The notes under the pieces were generated by a model. The model did not search any database and was not told the DNA's origin. It saw nothing but the letters and a program-made list of their open reading frames with translations. DNA of 64,000 nucleotides from the NCBI GenBank assembly GCA_021234155.1, contig JAJEKV010000098.1, positions 483,084 to 547,083 of the forward strand. Direction: 5' to 3'. This DNA comes from Isoetes taiwanensis (lineage: Eukaryota > Streptophyta > Lycopodiopsida > Isoetales > Isoetaceae). Each line of letters opens with the position of its first letter. Position 1 is the stretch's first letter. The position numbers were made by a program, and so were the translations under genes. Of the stretch, positions 10,300-19,889 are shown piece after piece.

Positions 10300-10959
10300 T
10301 ACCTGTGGAAATAGTTTCGTCAGCAGGAAATCGCAGATAGAAACAATGACATCCACATGCCTGGTGGTGGTGCCTGCAGACACTTCTATGCAATTGGAGG
10401 CCACCCCAAGTTTATTGCCTTGTTCAACTTTCTGCTTACTGGGACTAGCCTTCCTCATCACCACCCAGGCAGCTTGTTAGTATTCTCACTCTCATGCATC
10501 GTTACAACCTCAGGATAATTAGGGTTGAGAACTAGAACAGCAATTCCCCGTATCATGAGCTCATTCCAAGAATGGCAGTACACCATCCCTTTGAAGAGAT
10601 TCATTTATACAAAGCTTCCAACTCCATAATCCCGCCTGGACATTGTGTCCGGATCCACAAATCAGAATGAGGAGTTCCTTTGCTTTGAGAGCATTGTTTG
10701 ATAAGAAGCCAGAGCATTTTTCTACTCCGTCTATTTTCTTCCAAAGATGCACGTCCTGCTTCAAAGGGAGCTCTATTCTCCTCATTCTGTATTCCTTTAC
10801 CATGAGTTCTTGCACATGCTGTGTAATGAGATGGCCCACCTGAGCATAGTGATCCTGGTCTAAGAAACGGAATCCCTTTCCAGTTTGGATTTCCTTGAGC
10901 CGAAGATCCTTGTCGACTTCATAACCAAGCTCTAAGAGTGCCATATAGTAAGGACGCAT
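10300..10959 (-). pseudogene. Arb2/FAM172-domain protein fragment
   Basis: The open frame 10959-10561 reads MALLELGYEVDKDLRLKEIQ, then GKGFRFLDQDHYAQVGHLIT, QHVQELMVKEYRMRRIELPL, later LLILICGSGHNVQAGLWSWK and CINESLQRDGVLPFLE. The pattern 'F.FL.Q.HY...G..IT..IQ..M' followed by 'LL.LI.GSG.VRAG.W....CIN..L..G..LPF' matches plant proteins with an Arb2/FAM172 alpha/beta-hydrolase-like domain. After a one-base shift near 10565 it continues NELMIRGIAVLVLNPN, the strand that normally follows. The next segment (CIEVSAGTTTRHVDVIVSIC) may be further coding, ending near a 'CAG/GTACAT' donor-like site at about 10303. The catalytic-like nucleophile region is missing. The starting Met at 10959 is uncertain because upstream sequence also looks coding-like. 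Confidence 0.55.
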
Positions 10960-11224
10960 CTACCTAAATCAGCTGCTGCCAGAAACCCCAACCTCGAAGC
11001 ACATGCGCAATGAGTCCACGAAAGGGCAATTTTGTGAGGTCTGGATTCCAGTCTGACAGGCGATCTAAATAACTGATTCCATGCCTTATCCCTCGCAAAC
11101 AGATGACAGATGCCGGGAAGGGAACGCAGAGGGCCTTTTGCTAGTTTGAGCTCACAGAATTTCCAGGATGCAAAAATCGAAAGATTTTAAAGCCCTTTTC
11201 AGGCCCAGGTCTAGCGATGGTTTT
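10960..11224. other. possible upstream remainder of the Arb2-like gene
   Basis: One minus-strand frame reads YLDRLSDWNPDLTKLPFRGL then IAHVLRGWGFWQQLI before a stop. This looks protein-like and lies directly upstream of the Arb2-like frame, but I cannot place it in a family. Confidence 0.2.
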
Positions 11225-11620
11225 TTGGATTGGTTTGGACTTCAATGGAAACCTCCCCCAACTCTCCCTAAAAACCTCCCCACTTTCAATGGAACCTCCT
11301 AATCTTCCCAAAAAAACCCTCCCCACTTTTCCCTTCAAACCTCCCAACTTTCCAATGTAGCCCTGGAGAGGTTTCGAGTTTAGAAAATAGGGGAGTTTTC
11401 CAGCCCCAAATTTTCTTGAAGGTTTCCATGGAAAATTGTGGTAGGTTTTCTATAAAAATTAGAAAAAAAAGCCCTCCACGAAGACCAAGATTAAGCTCCA
11501 TCCACCTGGATCCGCATGTTTTTTAATATCCACCTCAGTGGTTATGTAAATACGCCTTTTTTTATAAATATTTTGTGGAAACCTCCCCAATTTTTCAAAG
11601 AAACTAGAGAAGGTTTCCAT
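11225..11620 (+). repeat. dispersed 'gaaacctcccc' repeat block 1
   Basis: A motif close to gaaacctccccaactttcc recurs about eight to ten times with irregular spacing, alternating in places with its reverse complement (ggagaggtttc, ggaaggtttcc). The frames seen across it are produced by the motif. Confidence 0.5.
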
Positions 11621-12259
11621 AGAATATTTATAGTCCCTCTGATTTTTCTATGGTTGGATGAAACCCCATTAGGTCCAACAAGGTCGTAAATCTCAAAAAT
11701 CATGCACATTCGCTAAATCATGAAATCCTGAGGGAAACATGGTCTCTCAACTTTTATGCTGTGAACTGTGCAAAAAAAGCCTGGAACATGGAAACTCGCC
11801 CAAATTGGCCTGCAAACAGATAGACTTCATTGTTTTGATCTCTTGTAAAAACAAATCCTGGAAACCTTAGCCAAATCGGCAGCAAACAGATAGAACTTCT
11901 GATCTGTATGAAAAAAAATCCTGGAAACTAAACAAAGTCCTTGATCTGCCAATCTTGTTTATCGATTTGGAAATGAAAAAGGCTGTGATGGTTGAATCCG
12001 CATGCAAGGTTGTGGTAGCGCTCTCCGATCGCCCAACTCCACCAATAAATCGTGACCAAATCTGCCAAGAAACTGTGATCCTCCCACAAATCATCAAAGA
12101 GGGACGCTCTGCTTCACGAATTGCTAGTTTGGCTGGAAAAGGAAACACAAAACCAAATTAGGAAGGGTGTACGAAAAAGATGGAATTAAATATGGCAGTA
12201 GACATTAAATTTAGGTCGTAGATCAAAAAATATCAGAAGCTAATAATATATTTTTAGGA
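11621..12259. other. unassigned spacer
   Basis: Two local copies of a segment with 'aaatcctggaaac..tagccaaatcggc.gcaaacagatag' (about 11800-11900) indicate a small diverged duplication. No gene family recognised. Confidence 0.4.
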
Positions 12260-12410
12260 TTTCATGGAAACCTCCCCAAGTTAGCACTACTGAAAACCTC
12301 CCCAGGTTAGTAGGCACGGAAACCTCCCCAAGTTAGCAAGATTGGAAACCTCCCCAGGCTTTGGGTGAAAGCTGGAGAGGTTTCCACACGGGAGGAAAGT
12401 TGGGGAGGTT
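12260..12410 (+). repeat. 'gaaacctcccc' repeat block 2
   Basis: Five or so consecutive units of ~25-28 bp of the form ggaaacctccccaagttagc, more regular than block 1 at 11225-11620. It lies ~130 bp before the AAA-ATPase remnant. Confidence 0.6.
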
Positions 12411-12537
12411 TCAATTGAAGTTGGGCATATATAATTTGATCGCAGGTCTAGGGTTTTCAAGCCCTTTTTCCACGACCTTGCTATTTTAAAATTATCTACT
12501 TGTAATTGGGCCACATCATCATATAAGACACCATAGT

Positions 12538-13060
12538 GTGCCATTTTCTTCTGGGCAAAACCCTCCGCCACAAAATGCGACAGCCAAACATGGCCAATCT
12601 GATGAGCTCTTCTTAGCCGCAATGTTAGGATGTCCCAAAAACATGTATATGGGCCGTGAACTATGTTGTGTTGTTTGTCGCCGGAACTATGCCGCTGGCA
12701 TCAAAAAGCTTTTGCAAAAGTACGAACTGCTTGCAAAGGAACGGTGGAAGAAAGAAGAGGCTCTGAATGATTTAAGAAAGTCTATGAAGGAGTAGGATTT
12801 TTACCAGCGTGTTGGAAGGGCTTGGAAATGAAGATACCTGCTCTATGGACCTCCTGGAACTGGAAAATCAGGCATGATTGCCGCCATAGCCAACTTCACA
12901 GGTTATGATATTTATCATCTTGAGCTAACGGAAGCTTCTAGCAATGCAGATCTAAGAAAGCTTCTTATCAAAACTACCAACAAGTCTATTATTATAATAG
13001 AGGATATAGATTATAGCATAAATCCTGGGGATAGAAAGAAACTAAAAAGGGCATTTTATG
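12538..13060 (+). pseudogene. BCS1-like AAA-ATPase pseudogene, 5' part
   Basis: Plant BCS1-like AAA-ATPases are membrane-anchored mitochondrial or ER proteins. The end of the BCS1 N-domain is not clear, but from 12796 the frame reads DFYQRVGRAWK, stop, RYLLYGPPGTGKSGMIAAIA, NFTGYDIYHLELTEASSNAD, LRKLLIKTTNKSIIIIEDID. Walker A (GPPGTGKS) is at 12847-12870 and Walker B (IIIIEDID) at 12988-13011. Stops at 12793-12795 and 12829-12831 interrupt the frame; the second (TGA followed by AGA, where the family has K-R/S-G-Y) fits two C-to-T/G-to-A changes. Similarity fades after GDRKKL near 13060. The rest of the ATPase domain reappears at 14845-15077. Not functional. Confidence 0.8.
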
Positions 13061-13730
13061 CCGTCATCTATTAATAACTTTACTCTTAGCCTATCTTCGT
13101 AAGGAAAGTAGGAAAGATTTTAATGCACGTATCCAAAAAGTTTTCGACATGTTTCCCCCTAAAAAAACCCTGGCCGTGTTTGTTCTGTTGCGCCGATTTG
13201 TTCTTGGTTTCAAAGCATGTGTTGGTATTGCAATCCGTTTGATCCGTTTGTGGCTTTCGTGCGCAGGGAATTTGCCCTTGTGCTTCTTCATTCCCTTTTT
13301 TACTCTATGCATTACTTTTTCTAAGCTTGCCAGATATGGCTAAATTTGCAGTTATTTTGAATTACTTTTCTAGAACGACTGGCCACCATTGGGATTTTGA
13401 GAATGTGAAGGGCATAATGGGAAATCCTTCACATGATAGGATAGAATATTCAGGGTACAATGGGAAATATTACTCATGATAGGATATAATATTTAGATGG
13501 ATCATCTTTGCCAACAAGTTTAAGGAAATAAAATGACATTGAACTGCAGATCGATTGGTTTATTTATTGATGAAATTGGAACATAGACAGACATGTACAC
13601 GTTTAGTATGCTACAGGCCTTTACATCGTGATGCATATGATCTCCTTTGTTTCATTGTTGCAGAGATTATGAGATCACAATCCTCACTTAACAATAAGAA
13701 AATTATGCAATAAACTTCCACTTGAACATC
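13061..13730. other. foreign sequence inside the AAA-ATPase pseudogene, left part
   Basis: No AAA similarity. A ~45-bp local duplication occurs at about 13395-13490 (atgggaaat..cacatgataggata). The frames here have no family signature. Confidence 0.4.
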
Positions 13731-14332
13731 CAACACAAACCATTAACATCCAACATATAAAAATTAAATCCTCCAACACATAACAACCATTGACATTAAC
13801 AACCAACACATAACTACCATTGACATTAATTAACACAACCATTGGATCCAACACATTTAAATTAAAATCCCCCTTAAACCCCCTTTGGTTTGGGTGCATA
13901 TTCACACGGGGGGTGACTCCGGGCAACGAGAGCTGTTGGATAGGCATATTCACCCCTTATTCCTTAATCTACACCGTACGTAAAGTTCCTCGTTTGTGGG
14001 GTATGCAAGTACAAAATTTGCTATACTGTATAACAAGATTCGCAAAATACTATAAGATTTCAAACGGAATACTATATGGTGTTGATTTCGTACGTGCAAA
14101 ATACAATTATGAGGGCTCTCGCTGCCCTACGTCACCCCCCCGTGTGAATATGCACCCAAACCAAAGGGGGTTTAAGGGGGATTTTAATTTAAATGTGTTG
14201 GATCCAATGGTTGTGTTAATTAATGTCAATGGTAGTTATGTGTTGGTTGTTAATGTCAATGGTTGTTATATGTTGGTTGTTATGTGTTGGAGGATTTAAT
14301 TTTTATATGTTGGATGTTAATGGTTTGTGTTG
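13731..14332. mobile_element. 602-bp fold-back element
   Basis: Left arm 13731-13917 (caacacaaaccattaacatc ... cacacggggggtgac) and right arm 14131-14332 (gtcacccccccgtgtgaata ... tggtttgtgttg) are reverse complements of each other over nearly 190 bp, with short indels in the arms. The loop is ~213 bp (13918-14130). No transposase. The 159-residue plus-strand frame 13820-14299 only reads through the loop and right arm and is not considered a gene. It sits in the gap that separates the two halves of the BCS1-like pseudogene. Confidence 0.85.
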
Positions 14333-14844
14333 CAAAAATTTGCCCCTTAGGGGCCTTAGGGGACGTCAACCCCAGGTGTGACAAAAATTTTAGAATTCAA
14401 ACCAGAAAAAAAACTAGAATTCATTTGAGGCTTTCATCACCTGTAGCTTTTGAATTTCATCACAATAAAACAAATAGAATATAAGTAAAACTTACCATAA
14501 AGATAGAGTAGTTTGATCCCATTATTCTGAAAGTCATAAAGTTTGCAACACCCATACACAAACATTTTTCAACTGGAATTCGTCTGCACCGGAAGTGGGT
14601 TGTGTATAGAGGCGGGCAGGCTATCATTCGGGATCACTGGCCACTTGATCCATGGGCAGTGTCTGTGTAGTTGGTTTGCCATCCGAGCCCTGCTTGGCCT
14701 TATGCTCTTTTGTTTTATTTTAGCATTATGATTTGTTACGGGGTATAGTCCCCGGGTTCTGTGTACTGGGGCTGGTCCCCACGTTTGATAACCCTGCTAG
14801 GTTCATCCTCCAACTTGTTAGGCAAAGGTATACCGCTGCAGCTT
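14333..14844. other. foreign sequence inside the AAA-ATPase pseudogene, right part
   Basis: Contains a CT/TG-rich stretch and a local palindrome-like 'tatagtccccgggttct..actggggctggtcccc' near 14741-14780. No family recognised. The boundary with the returning ATPase sequence is near 14845. Confidence 0.35.
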
Positions 14845-15077
14845 AGATCAATGATCTTTTGTCTGGTATGCTGAATTTTATAGATGGGTTATGGTCTTCT
14901 TGTGGAAGTGAAAGGATTATTACTTTCACTACTAACCATATTGATAAGCTTGATTCTCCCCTTCTTAGATCCGGCAGAATGGACATGCATAACTTCATGT
15001 CTTCTTGCATCTTTTCAGCCTTCAATATCTTGGCAGAGAATTATCTCAGCATTCTGGATCATCCAATATTTTTTTAG
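14845..15077 (+). pseudogene. BCS1-like AAA-ATPase pseudogene, 3' part
   Basis: The frame reads INDLLSGMLNFIDGLWSSCG, SERIITFTTNHIDKLDSPLL, RSGRMDMHNFMSSCIFSAFN, ILAENYL, then a stop at 15075-15077. These are the region after Walker B, sensor-1 (FTTNH) and the arginine-finger/second region of homology (LLRSGRMDMH), followed by the start of the C-terminal lid, all in BCS1-like form. It is the direct continuation of the fragment at 12538-13060, displaced by ~1.8 kb. An apparent ATG at 14868 is internal to the domain and not a real start. The normal C-terminal extension is missing. Confidence 0.82.
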
Positions 15078-15102
15078 GTTTGGACGGGCCTTATTCCACT
15101 AA

Positions 15103-15537
15103 TAAAACTTTGGTTCTAAAAATTTCCTTTAAGTCTCAAAAACAAAGGAACCGTTTTGGTTTAGAAATTTTCCTTTAAATCTCATAAACAAGAACTGCCT
15201 CTTGCCTACTGGAACCTTCGGCATATTGATTGGAAGAGCTAAGAGGAAGAAAAAGAGGGAGACTGCATGCAAGGAGAAGATAACAGTCTACTGCCTCAAT
15301 ATAGCAACAAACCAACTCTTCTACACCTTACACATTAAAAAAGAATAGAAGAATGGATTCGTTGGATATCTCATAGTCGAAAAAGAATAGAAGAAAGGAT
15401 TTGTTGGATACCTGATGGTCGAATTTGGCAGTAGGAAGTAGATAGATTAGATACCTACAATTTGCATATCGATATGAAGCAGTTTATTGTCCAATACCTC
15501 CCCTCGACATGAATTTTTTATCCATTATCTCCCTGGA
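15103..15537. other. spacer with small duplications
   Basis: A ~42-bp unit (aaaaagaatagaagaatgga ...) is present twice at 15337-15420, and 'gttttggtt..aaattttcctttaa.tctca' twice near 15107-15185. No coding sequence recognised. Confidence 0.45.
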
Positions 15538-17992
15538 CAATGGGACTATGGTAGGTGGCACTAGGATGGTGAGGCTAAAAAAGCCATGCCCCTAGAGTTG
15601 CCCCTAGGACCTAGACTTCCTAAGGCGGGATTATATCCTGCCTACAAAGTGTGCATGTAAGGCAAAAGTTTTGCCCAACGGATGTGTGGTGAGTTGGTAT
15701 AGGCCTAGTAATGCCAAAATAAATGTGCATTTGGTCATGGGTTCAAACCTTGCCAATGTATGTTTATCTTTGGGGGTTGGTTACTGGGGTTATACGATGA
15801 TGATCCCCGACGTGGTAGAACTTAAAAGCCTATACATGTCCTCCACTTTGGCTGCCGCAAGGCAGTGGGATAAGCTAGCTAGTCTGTACAAGATTAGTTT
15901 AGTATGGACCTTAAACAAAGTAATAAAAAAACAATGGGACTATGGTAGGTGGCACTAGGATGGTGAGGTTAAAAAAGCCATGCCCCTAGAGTTGCCCTTG
16001 GGACCTAGACTTCCTAAGGCGGGATTATATCCTGCCTACAAACTGTGCATGTAAGGCAAAAGTTTTGCCCAACGGATGTGTGGTGAGTTGGTATAGGCCT
16101 AGTAATGCCAAAATAAATGTGCATTTGGTCATGGGTTCAAACCTTGCCAATGTATGTTTATCTTTGGGGATTGGTTACTGGGGTTATACGATGATGATCC
16201 CTGACGTGGTAGAACTTAAAAGCCTATACATGTCCTCCAGTGGGATAAGCTAGCTAGTTTGTACAAGATTAGTCTACTATGGACCTTAAACAAAGTAATA
16301 AAAAAACAATGGGACTATGGTAGGTGGCACTAAGATGGTGAGGCTAAAAAAGCCATGCCCCTAGAGTTGCCCTTAGGACCTAGACTTCCTAAGGCAGGAT
16401 TATATCCTGCCTACAAAGTGTGCATGTAAGGCAAAAGTTTTGCCCAACGGATGTGTGGTGAGTTGGTATAGTTCTAGTAATGCCAAAATAAATGTGCATT
16501 TGGTCATGGGTTCAAACCTTGCCAATGTATGTTTATCTTTGGGGGTTGGTTACTGGGGTTATACGATGATGATCCCCGACGTGGTAGAACTTAAAAGCCT
16601 ATACATGTCCTCCACTTTGGTCCGCCGCAAGGCAATGGGATCTAGCTAGTCCAACAAGATTAGTCTAGTATGGACCTTAAACAAAGTAATAAAAAAACAA
16701 TGGGACTATGGTAGGTGGCACTAGGATGGTGAGGCTAAAAAAGCCATGCCCCTAGAGTTGCCCCTAGGACCTAGACGTCCTAAGGCGGGATTATATCCTG
16801 CCTACAAAGTGTGCATGTAAGGCAAAGGTTTTGCCCAACGGATGTGTGGTGAGTTGGTATAGGCCTAGTAATGCCAAAATAAATGTGCATTTGGTCATGG
16901 GTTCAAACTTTGCCAATGTATGTTTATCTTTGGGGGTTGGTTACTGGGGTTATACGATGATGATCCCGACGTGATGGACCTTAAACAAAGTAATAAAAAA
17001 ACAATGGGACTATGGTAGGTGGCACTAGGATGGTGAGGCTAAAAAAGCCATGCCCCTAGAGTTGCCTCTAGGACCTAGACTTCCTAAGGCGGGATTATAT
17101 CCTGCCTACAAAGTGTGCATGTAAGGCAAAGGTTTTGCCCAACGGATGTGTGGTGAGTTGGTATAGGCCTAGTAATGCCAAAATAAATGTGCATTTGCTC
17201 ATGGGTTCAAACCTTGCCAATGTATGTTTATCTTTGGGGGTTGGTTACTGTGGTTATACGATGATGATCCCCGACGTGGTAGAACTTAAAAGCCTATACA
17301 TGTCCTCCACTTTGGCTGCCGCAAGGCAGTGGGATAAGCTAGTAGTCTGTACAAGATTAGTCTAGTATGGACCTTAAACAAAGTAATAAAAAAACAATGG
17401 GACTATGGTAGGTGGCACTAGGATGGTACTAGGATGGTGAGGCTAAAAAAGCCATGCCCCTAGGACTTCCTAAGGCGGGATATATCCTGCCTACAAAGTG
17501 TGCATGTAAGGCAAAAGTTTTGCCCAACGGATGTGTGGTGAGTTGATATAGGCCTAATAATGCCAAAATAAATGTGCATTTGGTCATGTGTTCAAACCTT
17601 GCCAATGTATGTTTATCTTTGGGGGTTGGTTACTGGGGTTATATGATGATGATCCCCGACGTGGTAGAACTTAAAAGCCTATACGTGTCCTCCACTTTTG
17701 CTGCCGCAAGGCAGTGGGATAAGCTAGCTAGTCTGTACAAGATTAGTCTAGTATGGACCTTAAACAAAGTAATACAAAAACAATGGGACTATGGTAGGTG
17801 GCACTAGGATGGTGAGGCCAAAAAAGCCATGCCCCTAGAGTTGCCCCTAGGACCTAGACTTCCTAAGGCGGGATTATATCCTGCCTACAAAGTGTGCATG
17901 TAAGGCAAAAGTTTTGCCCAACGGATGTGTGGTGAGTTGATATAGGCCTAGTAATGCCAAAATAAATGTGCATTTGGTCATGGGTTCAAACC
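15538..17992 (+). repeat. tandem array of a SINE-like ~390-bp unit (6.5 copies)
   Basis: Head-to-tail units start at caatgggactatggtaggtg: 15538, 15932, 16307, 16698, 17002, 17395 and 17781. Lengths are 394, 375, 391, 304, 393 and 386 bp and then a 212-bp truncated last unit. Each full unit has an A-box-like (tggtgagttgg) and B-box-like (gggttcaaacc) pair 41 bp apart, as in tRNA-derived pol III genes, and an end of the form aaagtaataaaaaaa that resembles a short SINE A-tail. Units are about 95% alike or better; unit 4 lacks ~80 bp (between ccgacgtg and atggacctt), unit 2 lacks ~20 bp, and unit 6 has a small local duplication. The recurring frame beginning MPNGCVVSWY is a by-product: it overlaps the pol III boxes and is lost or shifted in units 4 and 6. 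SINEs normally insert singly, so an array of this kind is unusual. Confidence 0.85.
15687..15749 (+). promoter_or_regulatory. tRNA-like pol III A and B boxes (unit 1 of the array)
   Basis: A box tggtgagttgg at 15687-15697 matches TRGYNNANNGG except at one position; B box gggttcaaacc at 15739-15749 matches GGTTCRANTCC in about ten of eleven positions. The same pair recurs in every unit, with single changes in units 5 and 6 (e.g. gcatttgctcatgggttc; gtcatgtgttc). I infer the tRNA origin from spacing and sequence; transcription is not shown. Confidence 0.6.
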
Positions 17993-17995
17993 AAA

Positions 17996-18962
17996 TATCC
18001 ACAGAAGTATATGCATTGGTTCATGGCAGGTTACCAATTGTTTTAGGGACTTGAGAAGTGAGGATGACAGTAGATGGATTACCTGGGAGGAACTACAACA
18101 GAAAACAAAGGGATCTGCTTTGGATAAAGTGATTTTCAAAAGGGTTATTGGTCTAGTCAACACTTATGAGGAATTGGCAGCTGTCTCTAACAACTGGAGT
18201 CTAAACAATAAGGAGACTTATTCTGTCAAAGAAATATATACTGCTCTTCTGGAAAACAAACAATCAAGGGCATGTACCCTATGGCCTTGTGATGAAAGTA
18301 CTTTAGCTTCAGTATGTGCTAAAGGTTGGCAGAACTATGGAGCACCAAAGATCAATACTTTCAGATGGCTCTTGCTACATCAAAGTCTTCAGACAAACCT
18401 TTCCAGGTCCAAATATGACAATAATATCTCTAGCCTTTGCCCCCTTGGATGTGAAATGACAGAAGACTCGAACCATGTCTTTCTATGTTCAACAATTGCA
18501 GAAATTTGGACTTGGACCTCACAACTCAATTTGGGAGCACCTGCAAATCTTATTGAATTTCTAAATAGCAGCTCCAGGGTTGTAAACACTTGCAGAATTT
18601 TGACTTGCTGGATTATTTGGAAACATAGGGATTTGGTTGCCATTGAAAAGAAATCTCTTAACCTACATTGGATCAAAGCTAAACTCTTAAGTCTGATATA
18701 GGACACGGCTACTACCCATAAAACTCTTAAAGGGGCTAAATATGATAAAGCTTGGAATCGGATAGGGAAATTCCAGGGTTTATATCACTTTTTTATTTTG
18801 GTTCTAACAGATGTTAATGATGTATTACACAGATCATCAGAGGAGGATGCAGAAAGTGGGAGCCCCACCGAGAGGATCAGATTATCTGGTGGTAATCGAG
18901 GAGATGACTAGGACTATGGTTGCAGAAAACTATGATACTGCTCAAACAGGAAGTTATTCATG
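17996..18962 (+). mobile_element. LINE copy 1, 3' part (zinc-binding RT end), left of CACTA
   Basis: Matches 40287-41225 of LINE copy 2 closely. The frame 18051-18701 (216 codons) holds the C-terminal zf-RVT-like region: LALLHQSL-type segment FRWLLLHQSLQTNLSRSKYD, CPLGCEMTEDSNHVFLCS (the Cys/His set), IAEIWTWTSQLNLGAPANL and RILTCWIIWKHRD. This region follows the reverse transcriptase in plant LINEs. The left edge joins the SINE-like array straight after its last B box, so reverse transcriptase and endonuclease are absent here. The right edge is the CACTA insertion; the element resumes at 27057. The copy lost the upstream ORF and is not functional. Confidence 0.8.
18960..18962 (+). repeat. 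CACTA target-site duplication, left (ATG)
   Basis: ATG here and at 27057-27059 flank the element; three bases is the CACTA (En/Spm) norm. The paralogous uninterrupted site, with one ATG, is at 41223-41225. Confidence 0.85.
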
Positions 18963-18982
18963 CACTACAAGAGGATAGGGGT

Positions 18983-19090
18983 ATAGTGTCGACCCTTGTG
19001 ACAAGCCATAGATCTAGTGACAGTTTTGTGTCGAATGCTACTATCTTGACACAAAGTGCTTGTGTTGTGTCAAAATTGTGTCTAGTGCAT
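18983..19090. promoter_or_regulatory. CACTA left subterminal repeats
   Basis: Repeated motifs: ccttgtgacaag, agtgacagttttgtgtcg, cttgacacaaagtg, gttgtgtcaaaattgtgtct. Cores TGTGTCAA and TTGTGACA occur in direct and inverted order. The counterpart lies at 26838-26985. Confidence 0.65.
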
Positions 19091-19545
19091 TGCGTCAAAT
19101 ATTTCACAAGAAAGATATTCTGGCTTATAATAGCTTGTACCAAGATGGCAATTTCCATATTACTGGATTTCGGGGCACAACAGGCTATGTCCAGGTGAAT
19201 ATACATTCCATTTCAAATAGAATACACATAAGTCTTTTTAACCCTTACATGATGTATCTTCACATACGGACAAGGTGGATGTCTATAGCTTTGTGGTGGT
19301 TCTACTAGAACTACTAACGGGAATGTGGCCCATAGACTTTGCAGTACCATCATAAGAAACTATACTAACAAGGTGGGTGGGAACATATTGCTTATACTAA
19401 TATATCAAATCTATGCGAAATTATGGATAAATGGCTAAGGGCGTGTATATAATAAAGAAGAAGCAAAAGACATGGCTAAAATAGCAATAATGTGCATCCA
19501 AGATTAAGCTATATTGAGGCCATTTCAATCACGAACTAGTATCCA

Positions 19546-19735
19546 TTGCCCATGTATGGTGGTATGGTGAAATGCATTTCTTTACCATTGCCCATGTTAT
19601 GGTGGTATGGTGAAATGCATTTCTTTACAATGATACTTGTATTTACATTATATTACATACAATACAATTAGGAAAAGCAAGAAAAAAGAGGAGGGAAAGA
19701 AAAGCAAGAAAAAAGAGGAGGGAAAAAAAGGGATT
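19546..19735 (+). repeat. two small tandem duplications
   Basis: A ~43-bp unit (gcccatgtatggtggtatgg ... gcatttctttac) is doubled at 19546-19628, and a ~30-bp purine-rich unit (agcaagaaaaaagaggaggg) is doubled at 19673-19732. Both lie just before the exon-like segment at 19783. Confidence 0.6.
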
Positions 19736-19782
19736 GGGAGGGAGAAGTATTCTAAACAGACGACAGATTTCCTTAAGAGCAT

Positions 19783-19889
19783 AATGGCGCAATCAGTCAC
19801 CTTGAAGCTTGATTCGCCGTTCTCGATTGCATTGAGCTTACTGCTTGCTATTCCCATCTTTGTTCGCCGTTGCCACAATGCCGAGCAGT
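19783..19889 (+). pseudogene. captured first-exon candidate, unidentified
   Basis: ATG at 19783 opens a 35-codon frame (MAQSVTLKLDSPFSIALSLL, then LAIPIFVRRCHNAEQ) that ends in 'gagca' followed by GTAAGTG (donor-like). The peptide has a hydrophobic helix in the middle, suggesting a signal or membrane anchor. A pyrimidine tract with TTTCAG at about 19957-19963 could be the next acceptor, after which only VSRWIWQDLRGFNG stays open. I cannot name the gene. It sits inside the CACTA element, where host exons are often captured. Confidence 0.4.

Noticed and set aside
13820-14299. 159-codon plus-strand frame
   Set aside because: It runs through the loop and one arm of a fold-back element; the minus-strand frame at 13684-13953 is the same arm read the other way.
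15671-17807. Repeated ORF beginning MPNGCVVSWY in each array unit, as a possible tandem peptide gene
   Set aside because: It overlaps the tRNA-like A and B boxes, differs in length and frame among units, is absent or shifted in units 4 and 6, and has no start context. It is a by-product of the repeat.
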